DNA of 64,000 bases from NCBI RefSeq assembly GCF_000024885.1, contig NC_013512.1, positions 1,550,001 to 1,614,000 on the forward strand, in the 5' to 3' direction. Positions 27,288 through 35,799 of the stretch are shown here, piece after piece (the stretch's first letter is position 1; the number at the start of each line of letters is the position of its first letter). Both the position numbers and the translations under genes were made by a program. The DNA comes from Sulfurospirillum deleyianum DSM 6946. Lineage in GTDB: Bacteria > Campylobacterota > Campylobacteria > Campylobacterales > Sulfurospirillaceae. Under the pieces are notes generated by a model. It saw nothing but the letters and a program-made list of their open reading frames with translations. It was not told where the DNA came from and did no database searches.

Positions 27288-27923
27288 TTATTTCACACTA
27301 AAATGCAAAGTCATCACATAATTGGTTTGATCATATTTAATGCCCTCAGCCTCACCTTTGGTTTTATCGGTGTAGTCAAGTTGTGCCACATAATTTCCAA
27401 GCCATGGAGTTTGAATGCTTACTTTTCCCGCTTCATCACTCATAAAATTTTTACTCCATGTATTAGGAGCAATGAGTGCTACTTTGGCTTTAGGAAGCGG
27501 TTTGCCATCCATCATCAGTGTAAAGGTATTGCTATGAGGAGCGTCTGGAACCATGTCAAGCGCTAAAAGCGTTTTACTCTCACTGCGTCCCTCACGTGCT
27601 AGAAAAATGGTACGCACCGTAAAATCAACAAATTTTCCCTTGCGAGGGGTCATCACTTCTGTGACACCCATATCGCCTACTTTATTAACAAAAATGGCAA
27701 TGCCATCCTCACCTCGTACCGTTTTAAGGTACGCATCTTTGGGACTAAGCTCAACGCCTTTAATAGCATCCAAACGCTTACCATCCGCCTTTTCTTTGAA
27801 AGAAGGAAAATGCCCAAAATATTCATGAATCACAGAGCCCTCACGCTCCAACCACACCTGATGTGCTGCCAAAGGCGCACTTAAACCAATCATTGCCATA
27901 ACGGCTAACAAACTTTTTTTCAT
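27288..27923 (-). CDS. DUF4198 periplasmic protein (short form)
   Basis: This 211-residue protein has a signal peptide (MKKSLLAVMAMIGLSAPLAA) and a mature N-terminus HQVWLEREGS, again with His first, as in DUF4198 members. Later parts are LLALDMVPDAPH and KPLPKAKVALIAPNTW, and KVSIQTPWLGNYVAQL as in the longer homologue at 14502. It follows a TonB receptor gene by 18 bases and precedes the small secreted protein gene. Gene order TonB receptor, DUF4198, small protein, TonB receptor suggests a shared uptake function. Confidence 0.85.
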   Translation of the reverse strand: MKKSLLAVMAMIGLSAPLAAHQVWLEREGSVIHEYFGHFPSFKEKADGKRLDAIKGVELSPKDAYLKTVRGEDGIAIFVNKVGDMGVTEVMTPRKGKFVDFTVRTIFLAREGRSESKTLLALDMVPDAPHSNTFTLMMDGKPLPKAKVALIAPNTWSKNFMSDEAGKVSIQTPWLGNYVAQLDYTDKTKGEAEGIKYDQTNYVMTLHFSVK

Positions 27924-27941
27924 GTTTTCTCCTTAAGATGA

Positions 27942-29906
27942 TTAAAATACGTATTTAAAGGACGCTCTAAAATCCCGCCCCGCCTCTTCCACCAATGTAT
28001 CGCCACTTTCAATGGATGTCTGGGCGTAATACTCTTTATCAAAGAGGTTATTAATCGCAAAATAGAGCGTTAAATTTTTAATGGATGCTGGTGTGTACTC
28101 CAAAGAGAGGTCGTGTACCACATAACTTCCCCGCTCAATCTCATCGTCCATTTTACCTACCGAAGTCAGCGTATAACCTAGTGCAAACTCTGGGTTTATG
28201 CGCCATGAATTGTCCCAGACAAAGGTATCTCCCACAGAACCAGCGACTCTTCTTTCCAAAATCGCTACGCCGTTTTCATCTTCCACATTGGCATGTAAAA
28301 AGCTCAAAGAGGTTTTAAAAGGAGCCAGAGCGTATGAGGCTTTAAGTTCGTAGCCTTTGGAGATAATATCCACATCGCTGTTGTAAATATTACTAATCGT
28401 CGGTCCACCCGCTGGATTTTTACGAATCAAATCAGAGATGGTTGTTTTAAAGAGGCTCATTCCTAGTGTCATACTATCGCTATCGCTAAAGAGACTTCTG
28501 TTTTTATAACGAAGACCCCCTTCTATCTGCTTCGAGCTTTCAGGCTCCAAATCACCATTTAATGTGCCATTAAAAGTGGTAGTAGCGGTTGCGTTCGAGA
28601 GCCATTGCACCGGAATAACACTGCCAATTTTCATCGATTCACTGTAATTGCTAAAGGCGTTTAGTCCCTCAAAAAGCTCCACATCTAAGCCAACATTGGG
28701 GGAAAATTCATGCCCAGTGACTTCATTGCTAGGACCATATTCGATGGAGTACTCATCCAAACGCACGCCATAACGTAGGGTGGCAATTTTGTAGTTAGAA
28801 CTACCCTGAACAAAGGCTCCTAAGGTTTTAGAGGTATTGGTGATGTCTCCTGAAGTGGTTTGAGTCACACCATCTTCAATGTCATAATCCATCCCCACGC
28901 TGTAAAAATGGTTTAAAGCACCTGTTGCAAAACCAAAACTGTTTTTAATGTTTCCACCGTAGTTTTCACTGGTCACATCGGTATTGTTGGTTTGATTGTC
29001 ATAATTGCGGTCGTTGTAGTACAGATTGGTTTTAAGATCAATCCACTCGCTTGCAGGATTGTAACGATAATCGAGTGTATAGGTATCTCTGGTGGTGAGA
29101 ATATGACTGGTTGGCGTATTGGGATTAGGCACACCCATATCACTTCCAGAACTTCCTGCGATATAATGCCCATCGTTGGTGGTATGCGTCGCCCCTAGTT
29201 TTAAACTATGGTCATAATAATCCAGCAAACTCGCTTTGAAAAAATAGTTTCTATCTTTTACCGCCGTATTATCGGCATCACCACCCTCACCTGTACGGTA
29301 ATCATGCTGGTTAAGCCCTGAAACATCGAACAAAATGCCCACATGCCCACTTTTTCCATAGAGCGAAGTTCCACCACGCACACCTTTGGAAGCACTGTAA
29401 TAACCACCCCTAAGCGTTGCGCCTAACTCTTGCCCCTCCGTGAGCAAATCTTGCGCGTCCACCGTTTCAAACGCAATGCTTCCGCCCAGTGCGCCATTGC
29501 CTTTATCGGCTCCTGCGATGGTCGAGACCTCAACACTTTTAAGCAAAGAAGGGTCAATGCTTCCCACATCACCCATGTGCTGAAACAAACTTCCACCCTG
29601 CTTTGCACCATCAATGGTAATGTTAAGGTTGGTTCCTTCTATGCCTCGTAAATAGACACGTTGAGCATTTCTCGCCCCACCACCCACCGAGATAGAAGGC
29701 TCATTTTTAAAGACCTCTTTCATCTCTTTGGCTTGATTTTTCTCTAAACTCTCTTTAGAAATCACTTTAGCCTCACCAATGCCACTGAGAGACTCTTCCA
29801 GTAAGGTCACACTCTCTAAGGTTACAAAAGCATCGGCTAAAACAACACGGGGGATTAAACACAACGAAGCTACTAAACTCAGCCCTAAAACGCCTTTTTT
29901 GCGCAT
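27942..29906 (-). CDS. TonB-dependent receptor (haem or siderophore type)
   Basis: The 654-residue receptor has a signal peptide (MRKKGVLGLSLVASLCLIPR), a plug with RNAQRVYLRGIEGTNLNITI and the motif VSTIAGADKGNGALGGSIAF, and a barrel ending FRASFKYVF. The plug has the spacing of the TonB-haemoglobin/transferrin type receptor class, although the ligand is not certain. It lies just downstream of the PepSY and exbBD-hemP-tonB genes and is preceded by a Fur-like site. A palindrome copy (29926) ends 19 bases before its start. Confidence 0.9.
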   Translation of the reverse strand: MRKKGVLGLSLVASLCLIPRVVLADAFVTLESVTLLEESLSGIGEAKVISKESLEKNQAKEMKEVFKNEPSISVGGGARNAQRVYLRGIEGTNLNITIDGAKQGGSLFQHMGDVGSIDPSLLKSVEVSTIAGADKGNGALGGSIAFETVDAQDLLTEGQELGATLRGGYYSASKGVRGGTSLYGKSGHVGILFDVSGLNQHDYRTGEGGDADNTAVKDRNYFFKASLLDYYDHSLKLGATHTTNDGHYIAGSSGSDMGVPNPNTPTSHILTTRDTYTLDYRYNPASEWIDLKTNLYYNDRNYDNQTNNTDVTSENYGGNIKNSFGFATGALNHFYSVGMDYDIEDGVTQTTSGDITNTSKTLGAFVQGSSNYKIATLRYGVRLDEYSIEYGPSNEVTGHEFSPNVGLDVELFEGLNAFSNYSESMKIGSVIPVQWLSNATATTTFNGTLNGDLEPESSKQIEGGLRYKNRSLFSDSDSMTLGMSLFKTTISDLIRKNPAGGPTISNIYNSDVDIISKGYELKASYALAPFKTSLSFLHANVEDENGVAILERRVAGSVGDTFVWDNSWRINPEFALGYTLTSVGKMDDEIERGSYVVHDLSLEYTPASIKNLTLYFAINNLFDKEYYAQTSIESGDTLVEEAGRDFRASFKYVF

Positions 29907-30049
29907 ACTCTCTCCTTAGGAATCTTTACATGTAAAAAGGTAAATATCCTGTTTTTTAAAGGTAGAAGATACTGGCTGGCTAAGTGTTGTGGCTGGCTAT
30001 ATCATAAATGAAGGTGATAGTATAGATAGAAGTAGCTTAATTATCTATA

Positions 30050-30070
30050 AATATGATAATCTTTATCGTT
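30050..30070 (-). promoter_or_regulatory. Fur-box-like site upstream of the 29.9-kb TonB receptor gene
   Basis: TGATAATCTTTATCG (30054-30068) closely matches the Fur half-site pattern, in the 224-base gap between the receptor start and the PepSY gene end. The same gap carries palindrome copies at 29926 and 30115. Confidence 0.6.
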
Positions 30071-30130
30071 TTATTCTTTATGGATGTAAAAGGCAACGCT
30101 GCATACGCTACCCTTTACATGTAAAAGTTT

Positions 30131-31276
30131 CTAAGCGGTGCGAAGAGCTGCTTTTTTGCGTGCTTTTTTGCGTCGATCGAGGTAAAGCATGAGACCAGTG
30201 ACTCCAAAGAGAACCATACTCATACTTGAGAGAAAGATTAAAAATCTTCCACCCCATCCAAAAAACTCTCCACTGTGAAGCGGTAACATACTGGACATCA
30301 CTTGCTCTGTCACAGGCTTTTCATCGTAGCGCACATGCGAAAGCACGGTGCCCTCTTTGGCATTGAAAGAGAGGGTATTAAACGCCCTAGAATGCGGAGC
30401 ATCTTTATCCATATACGTAAAATCTACCTTCCCTTTTCCATCAGGCAAACGAAACAAAGCCACACGATACTCACCTTTTACCGTCGTCTCAAAAAGTTCC
30501 CATGCCTGAGATAAGAGTCTATCTGCCTCATTCTGTCCTAATTTCATATTTGAAGAAGAGCTTTTTTTCCCAAAAGGCTTCATCCCATGTTGTGGCATTT
30601 CAACCCCAACCATACGGTACAAAGATGTTCTATACCACTCATACGACCACGTCAGTCCCGTGAGTGAAATCAAAACAAAAAATAAAAGCCCCCATAAGCC
30701 CAGTGCCGAGTGCAATTTATACAAAAAGCCTCTGCCTTTGGCTTTAAAATTAATGCTAAGACTGGATTTTAAACTTTTACGAATACTTCCCCAATAGAGA
30801 TAAATCCCCGAAAACGAAAGAATCAAAAGTGCTACCGTCGATGCTGCTACGATTTGTTTACCAACTTCTCCTAAAAGCAATCTTCGATGCACCTCTAAAA
30901 CAACACGAAAAAAAGCATCTCCTCTTACTTCAGGCAAAAGCTCTGCTGTGTAAGGATTGATATAATAATTTAACATATTTTTTCCACCCGCTTTTGCCCC
31001 TTGCACCATGATAGCCGTAGAAGCATTGGGGTCAGAAAAAATACGTACTCCCACAACCACCGATTGTGGATGCTTCTCTTTAAATGCGTTTAATAAAACA
31101 TCAGGTGAGAGCTTCTCGTTAGCGGTTGCCTCGATGCGAAAACTCTTTTGATTCATCAATCCCATAATCTCTTTTTCATACGATAAAAGCGCCCCACTCA
31201 CACCCACAATTACCAAAATAAATCCCGCAACCAATCCTAACAACCAGTGCGTATAAAACCAAATCTTTTTTTGCAT
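30131..31276 (-). CDS. PepSY-domain membrane protein (iron-regulated)
   Basis: The 381-residue protein has about four membrane helices and the PepSY-associated TM architecture: an N-terminal helix (WLLGLVAGFILVIVGVSGAL), a periplasmic PepSY-like part, a middle pair around KLHSALGLWGLLFFVLISL, and a C-terminal helix with LSSMSMVLFGVTGLML. Conserved His are near the helices (HRRLL, HSALG). Such proteins are usually linked to ferric-siderophore or haem uptake, possibly as inner-membrane iron reductases. Its place beside TonB receptors fits that role. Confidence 0.85.
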   Translation of the reverse strand: MQKKIWFYTHWLLGLVAGFILVIVGVSGALLSYEKEIMGLMNQKSFRIEATANEKLSPDVLLNAFKEKHPQSVVVGVRIFSDPNASTAIMVQGAKAGGKNMLNYYINPYTAELLPEVRGDAFFRVVLEVHRRLLLGEVGKQIVAASTVALLILSFSGIYLYWGSIRKSLKSSLSINFKAKGRGFLYKLHSALGLWGLLFFVLISLTGLTWSYEWYRTSLYRMVGVEMPQHGMKPFGKKSSSSNMKLGQNEADRLLSQAWELFETTVKGEYRVALFRLPDGKGKVDFTYMDKDAPHSRAFNTLSFNAKEGTVLSHVRYDEKPVTEQVMSSMLPLHSGEFFGWGGRFLIFLSSMSMVLFGVTGLMLYLDRRKKARKKAALRTA

Positions 31277-31304
31277 ATCACTATTCCTTATAACTTTTAT
31301 GTTT

Positions 31305-31450
31305 CATATTAGACTTCTTGCAAAACTCATTTTGCAAGAAGGAAAAGCACCAAGGGTGCGTGGGCTTTTGGCCAAAGAAAACCCAGTGTTAACGTAGCCT
31401 TTAGAACTTTGCTTTAAAGGCGTGTTAAGAGTTCTGCAAGAACTCTATTA
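31305..31450 (+). repeat. Structured intergenic repeat element, copy B
   Basis: This is the inverted counterpart of the element at 4420-4561, about 27 kb away. Shared parts in order: the hairpin CTTCTTGCAAAACTCATTTT-GCAAGAAG, the block GCACCAAGGGTGCGTGGGC, the block AAAACCCAGTGTTAACGTAG, the CTTTA/TAAAG pair and the palindrome AGAGTTCTGCAAGAACTCT. It lies between the PepSY start and the tonB stop. No coding frame is present. Confidence 0.88.
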
Positions 31451-31497
31451 AGAGAATTATAGGTATTCAACCTTAACGAAGTAATAATCACAAAGTG

Positions 31498-31519
31498 CCA
31501 TAAGGGTCACCCCTTATGG
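31498..31519 (-). terminator. Hairpin after tonB
   Basis: A perfect 9-bp stem CCATAAGGG / CCCTTATGG with a four-base loop lies just past the tonB stop codon (31522) on the minus strand. The following minus-strand bases are CACTTTGTG, only modestly T-rich. Confidence 0.55.
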
Positions 31520-31521
31520 TA

Positions 31522-32277
31522 TTATCGAAGTTTAAACGCTATGGGTAAGATAATCGTACTGAGGCTTTTAGGTTTCGGGAGTTGTTGCCCTTGCAGTTTT
31601 AAAGCAGCACTTAAAGCCGCTTCATCTAAAACCGTTCGATTGGAACTTTTATGGATGAGAGCAGAGAGCAACTTACCACTGGTATCAATGACCAACTCCA
31701 CCTGTACGATGCCATTCCATCCCATACGGCGTGCCACACTAGGATAGACTAAGCGAGAAAGTACCTTATCTCTAATAACCTCAAAATCCGTTCGCTCATA
31801 TGGCTCTGCACTATTGGTTGAGCTGGGTGTCATAGGCGTTGTTGCCAGTGAAGGTGCTGTTGCGACAGGTTCACTCGCAAGGGAGGGTATTGGTGGTGGC
31901 GTCGTTTCTTCGACTGCTTTTTCTTGAAACGCTTTTGGCTCTGCGATGGGTTTTGGTTTGAGCATAGGTTTTGGTTTTGGCTTCACTTTTTCAATCGGCT
32001 TCATAGGCTCGATAGGTTTGACAGTCTCCATAGGCTTTACCACTTCTGGCTGTGCCACAGGCTCTGGCTGAAGCGGTGTAGGAAGAGGCGGTTTGGGAGC
32101 CACACGCTCAATGTTTGAAATCTCCAAGACAATCGCTTTGCTAGGCATGATATACGAAGGTTTTTGGTACATAAATAAAAGATAAAATCCTATAACACTC
32201 GCATGCAGTACAAAAGAGAGCAAGAGCGCTTTTCCCTCCGCATTCCTTTGTGCTACACGATACATTGCATTTGCCAT
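31522..32277 (-). CDS. tonB: TonB energy-transducing protein
   Basis: TonB links the inner-membrane ExbBD motor to outer-membrane receptors. The 251-residue protein has one N-terminal membrane anchor (LLLSFVLHASVIGFYLLFMY), a Pro/Glu/Lys-rich spacer (PKPPLPTPLQPEPVAQPEVV, then VKPIEPMKPIEKVKPKPKP) that spans the periplasm, and a C-terminal domain starting near YPSVARRMGWNGIVQVELVI. It is the last gene of the exbB-exbD-hemP-tonB unit. Confidence 0.95.
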   Translation of the reverse strand: MANAMYRVAQRNAEGKALLLSFVLHASVIGFYLLFMYQKPSYIMPSKAIVLEISNIERVAPKPPLPTPLQPEPVAQPEVVKPMETVKPIEPMKPIEKVKPKPKPMLKPKPIAEPKAFQEKAVEETTPPPIPSLASEPVATAPSLATTPMTPSSTNSAEPYERTDFEVIRDKVLSRLVYPSVARRMGWNGIVQVELVIDTSGKLLSALIHKSSNRTVLDEAALSAALKLQGQQLPKPKSLSTIILPIAFKLR

Positions 32278-32289
32278 AACAACCCCTTT

Positions 32290-32424
32290 TTACTTCGTCA
32301 AAATCAGTTTATCTTCTTTGGTGATGCGAAGCACATACTCCACACCATTATGAACAATTTTAACAATTCTCTCCTCGCCAAAAAGCACCTTAGAATCCAC
32401 TTTTTTATGCGTTGTTTTATTCAT
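32290..32424 (-). CDS. hemP: HemP/HmuP family haemin uptake protein (small gene)
   Basis: A 44-residue frame starts at the ATG at 32422-32424, overlapping the exbD stop by 8 bases, and stops 12 bases before tonB. The sequence has the HemP features: KVLFGEERIVKIVHNGVEYV and LRITKEDKLILTK at the end. HemP proteins are found with haem or siderophore uptake genes and may act as transcription or translation modulators. Its place between exbD and tonB supports iron/haem uptake as the role. Confidence 0.85.
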   Translation of the reverse strand: MNKTTHKKVDSKVLFGEERIVKIVHNGVEYVLRITKEDKLILTK

Positions 32425-32800
32425 TTTTATTTACAACCATTCCAATTTTTTCAATTTCTTTGGCTTTAAGTAGATCAATCACATAGATAAAATCCTCATA
32501 AGCAGCCAACTTATCCGCACTCACCGCCACAGAATCTTCTTTGGTGAGGCTTTCAAACTTTACATGTAACTCCTCTTTTGGCGTTAATTCGCCATTCACA
32601 AAAAACTGATGCTCCGCATCAATGCCAATCTCATAAAACTTAGGTTCAACCTTGCTAAAATTGGTCGCTTGAGGCAAAGAGATTTCGATTTTTCCTAGAG
32701 CAATAAACGAAGAAACCGTTAAAACAATCGTGAGTAAAACCAGCATAATGTCGATTAAAGGAACGACATTAATCCCCTCAACCCGCTTTAATGACTTCAT
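32417..32800 (-). CDS. exbD: Biopolymer transporter ExbD
   Basis: This 127-residue protein has one N-terminal helix (VVPLIDIMLVLLTIVLTVSS) holding the conserved Asp of the proton pathway, then a periplasmic domain (LPQATNFSKVEPKFYEIGID). I use the ATG at 32800; an in-frame GTG at 32812 is less likely. The start lies inside the exbB reading frame (23-base overlap), and the stop overlaps hemP. A palindrome copy at 32570 encodes Leu-His-Val-Lys. Confidence 0.92.
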   Translation of the reverse strand: MKSLKRVEGINVVPLIDIMLVLLTIVLTVSSFIALGKIEISLPQATNFSKVEPKFYEIGIDAEHQFFVNGELTPKEELHVKFESLTKEDSVAVSADKLAAYEDFIYVIDLLKAKEIEKIGMVVNKNE

Positions 32801-33212
32801 CTTCCCACTCACTCACAGCCACATCGACCTTTCGCATAAATCCACCGTAAATCATCGTCGAAGGAATCGCCACCAAAAGCCCAGCAGCGGTGACTTTTAA
32901 CGCTAAAGCAAGTCCTACAATCACCTTTGAAGTATCCAAAGCTCCACCGCTCATACCGATGTCATAAAACACCACCATAATGCCCCCAACCGTTCCTAAA
33001 AGCCCAACATAAGGAGCGTTTGAACCCATTAAAGAGATGATGGTCAGGTTTTTGGAAACATCCCGCTCAAGACTACTTTTGGTTGCATACTCTTTTACAT
33101 GTAAAGACTTAAAAAAGAGATACCGCTCAAGGCTATACCCCACCACCAAAATGCTCATCACAAGTAAAATTCCCAGTGCCCCATAATCTACCGCTAACTT
33201 TATATTTTCCAT
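32778..33212 (-). CDS. exbB: Biopolymer transporter ExbB
   Basis: The 144-residue proton-channel protein has three helices; the second and third carry APYVGLLGTVGGIMVVF and the Thr/Gly-rich GLALALKVTAAGLLVAIPST. The family motif around VGLLGTV and the loop residues are present. It is shorter than Escherichia coli ExbB (about 240 residues), as is usual for this phylum. It starts the operon, behind a Fur-like site. A palindrome at 33095 encodes Leu-His-Val-Lys. Confidence 0.93.
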   Translation of the reverse strand: MENIKLAVDYGALGILLVMSILVVGYSLERYLFFKSLHVKEYATKSSLERDVSKNLTIISLMGSNAPYVGLLGTVGGIMVVFYDIGMSGGALDTSKVIVGLALALKVTAAGLLVAIPSTMIYGGFMRKVDVAVSEWEDEVIKAG

Positions 33213-33227
33213 TTTTCCTCTATTGTT

Positions 33228-33246
33228 GTAATAACCATTATCAGAA
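33228..33246 (-). promoter_or_regulatory. Fur-box-like site upstream of exbB
   Basis: On the minus strand CTGATAATGGTTATTAC lies about 20 bases before the exbB start. It is close to the Fur pattern TGATAATGATTATCA. Confidence 0.6.
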
Positions 33247-33353
33247 TGTTAGGCTTTTTGAGCTTAATTTTGTATGAAATCAATAATATTTATCAAAAAC
33301 AATACAGCGTTTCAATAGCCCTAAAATGCTTTTTTTGATACCTCTTCTCTCTT

Positions 33354-34538
33354 TTAACCCAAAGAAAGTTCTCTTTCAAATTGTGACTTTTTTAATGCAA
33401 ACAAAACCAAAAAAGCAAAAGCAATGGCAGCAAAAACAAAAGGAATAATGGGGTCAATTTTATACAAAAGCGTACTTACCATCGGTCCTACAATCATACC
33501 CATCCCTTGTGCTGACGAGACCGTTCCAGCAGCAGCACCTTGTTCTAGCTCGCTGACATTGTTAGCCGCAAGGGCTTGAAAGGCAGGAAAAATAAATCCC
33601 ATTCCAAAGGTAGCAACACAAAATCCAAGCCCAAGAGGAATCACCGTATGGCTTAATGAAATCATGACATAACCAAGCGCTGCAATGCTTCCACCCAAAC
33701 GCAACCACGTATGAGGGGTACACCCTTTGACTTTAGAGACAAACACTTGCGCCACGATAAAACATATCCCTAACAACGATAAAATAATGCCTGTTACCTT
33801 GGCTGTTTCATTCGCATCCAAAGCTAAAGTATCCAAAATAAAAAATCCTAAGCAGACCTGAGAGGTAATCACACTGTACATCGTTAAAAATGCCGCAATC
33901 ATGGGTAAACGTAACCTCACATCGCTCCATTTTGGATGAGGCATCTCTTCAACGTGATGTTTAGGTGTTTTAGGAATCGTCTTATAAACCAACCATGCCG
34001 CAATCATAGGTAAAATCGCAAAGGTATACAGAGGAACGTGTAAGCCATACACCGCTAAGAATCCTCCCAACGCTGGTCCTAAAATCATACCAATACCATT
34101 GGATGCGCCTAGTTTTGCCATATACCCTGTGCGATGATGTGCATCCACTTTATCGGCAATGAGAGCACTTGAAACCGCAGGAATTGCCGCATAAAAAAGA
34201 CCGATTAAGCCTCTTATACAGACAAGCATCACTAAAGAGAGAAGCAGGCTTGGAACATTTAAAAGGGCATAATCAACAAAAAGGGCTAAGAGCAAGTACG
34301 AAACTCCTACCCCTAAAACACCTAACACTAAAATAGGCTTTCGCCCTACCCTATCACTTTTTTTTCCCCAATACCGTGCCATCACTACCCAAATCAGCCC
34401 TGCAAGAGCCACCGTGAGACCTGCATGCCACTCTTCCATTTTAAGCGCTCGAATAATCGGCCCAACAACGGCTAAAAATGCCATCATCGCTGCCACACAC
34501 AACACATTCACCACCATTAAAGTTTTCATCTCTTTCAT
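33354..34538 (-). CDS. MFS transporter of the siderophore-uptake operon
   Basis: The ATG at 34538 has AAGGA eight bases upstream and gives 394 residues. The protein has 12 predicted helices with the MFS loop (RYWGKKSDRVGRKPILVL, a D-R-x-G-R-(K/R) motif) between helices 2 and 3. It resembles drug-export members (TetA-like); it could instead move a siderophore or a breakdown product. It is last in the operon after the second MFS gene, which lies 23 bases upstream. The function is inferred from context. Confidence 0.85.
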   Translation of the reverse strand: MKEMKTLMVVNVLCVAAMMAFLAVVGPIIRALKMEEWHAGLTVALAGLIWVVMARYWGKKSDRVGRKPILVLGVLGVGVSYLLLALFVDYALLNVPSLLLSLVMLVCIRGLIGLFYAAIPAVSSALIADKVDAHHRTGYMAKLGASNGIGMILGPALGGFLAVYGLHVPLYTFAILPMIAAWLVYKTIPKTPKHHVEEMPHPKWSDVRLRLPMIAAFLTMYSVITSQVCLGFFILDTLALDANETAKVTGIILSLLGICFIVAQVFVSKVKGCTPHTWLRLGGSIAALGYVMISLSHTVIPLGLGFCVATFGMGFIFPAFQALAANNVSELEQGAAAGTVSSAQGMGMIVGPMVSTLLYKIDPIIPFVFAAIAFAFLVLFALKKSQFERELSLG

Positions 34539-34560
34539 CGTTTTTTCCTTCTTTCCCCTC

Positions 34561-35799
34561 TTATCCTGCACACTCTAGCTCTCTTATCTCTTCTTTTTTA
34601 AGTACCACTTCACCGCTGGCATACCATGCAAAAAGAGTCGTCGCTATTGCCATCAATGAAATCGCCATAATGACGTTGACATACCCAAACGTTCCCGCTA
34701 AACTCATAGCAACCCCTGCGGAGAGAATCCCTGAAAAACTAAAAACACAGTGTTGCATCGCATATTCTAGAGCGGGTGAGTGTTCCACATGATCCATCAT
34801 CAGCGTTGAAAGCACGGTAGCTGAAGGGCTGTAAAGAAACATCACCGAACCAATCGCTAACATACTAAAACTTACATGCGCATACCCCAAAGCGGGCAAT
34901 AACAAAAACAAAATACCGATACTTTGCGCAAAAGGGGTCCAAATCAAAATCACCCTTCGCCCAAACCGCTCAATCAACCATCCCGCACCAAAAGCTCCCA
35001 CAATGCCCAACAAAGAGCCAAACATACTAATATTAAGCCCAATATGATCCAACCGCCACCCTGCATCGACCAAAATAGGCGTCATCAGCCCATACGCACC
35101 ACTGATGCACACGGGATACGCCAACAACAGCAGAAACCAGCGACGTTTTGATTTACCGCTCCAAAAACGGTAAAAATCCCTCCACGAAGGCTCATGCGCT
35201 TTGATGGTGTGAATGTCATTGGGTTCTTTAAAAAAGAGCAGTTGCAGAAGCGATGTGGCAGTGCCTGCGCATAAAATCAACATGGCGTAAAACCATCCAA
35301 AATGCTCATACACGATTAACACCAACCCTCCACCAATAAACATCCCAATGAGTCCACCACCGATTTTAAGGGCATTAACCATACCTCGCTCTTTGGCTAA
35401 AACAATTTTATACGCCAGTGCATCCACCGCAATGTCTTGCGACGCCGCAAAAAAAGCAAAAAAGGCGCACCCAATTAACAAAGGCTGAAGTTCTGTGAGG
35501 ACATCAAAACGGCTTACATGTAAAAGACTGAGCACCATCAAACTCTGCCAAATAAAAAGCCACGTACGGTAGTGACCAAAGCGTTTAAAGCGTACTTTAT
35601 CAATGAGGGGCGCCCATAAAAAACGAAATATCATAAAAAGCCCTAGAGTATAAATCAGCCCCAACTGCTCCAAAGGAATCCCACTCTTGCGTAAAATAGC
35701 CACCAAAGCTTCCATAAAAAAGCCTAAACCTAAATACTGAGAGATATAAAGATTCAGAAGTAATGCTGTGTATTGCAATGAGATTTTTGCGTTTTTCAT
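34561..35799 (-). CDS. RhtX/FptX-like MFS siderophore importer
   Basis: The start at 35799 is the ATGA overlap with the ABC gene upstream; the protein has 412 residues. The early stretch LGLGFFMEALVAILRKSGIP followed by LEQLGLIYTLGLF, the following FRFLWAPLIDKVRF and the late MLILCAGTATSLLQ match the RhtX/FptX permease group, which moves siderophores such as rhizobactin or pyochelin across the inner membrane. It has about 12 helices. It pairs with the two ABC half-transporters and the TonB receptor of this unit. Ligand specificity is not readable. Confidence 0.82.
   Translation of the reverse strand: MKNAKISLQYTALLLNLYISQYLGLGFFMEALVAILRKSGIPLEQLGLIYTLGLFMIFRFLWAPLIDKVRFKRFGHYRTWLFIWQSLMVLSLLHVSRFDVLTELQPLLIGCAFFAFFAASQDIAVDALAYKIVLAKERGMVNALKIGGGLIGMFIGGGLVLIVYEHFGWFYAMLILCAGTATSLLQLLFFKEPNDIHTIKAHEPSWRDFYRFWSGKSKRRWFLLLLAYPVCISGAYGLMTPILVDAGWRLDHIGLNISMFGSLLGIVGAFGAGWLIERFGRRVILIWTPFAQSIGILFLLLPALGYAHVSFSMLAIGSVMFLYSPSATVLSTLMMDHVEHSPALEYAMQHCVFSFSGILSAGVAMSLAGTFGYVNVIMAISLMAIATTLFAWYASGEVVLKKEEIRELECAG

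Noticed and set aside
22222-29906. Long antisense open frames inside the TonB receptor genes as overlapping genes
   Set aside because: They have no ribosome-binding site, no recognisable product, and simply mirror the codon pattern of the real genes.
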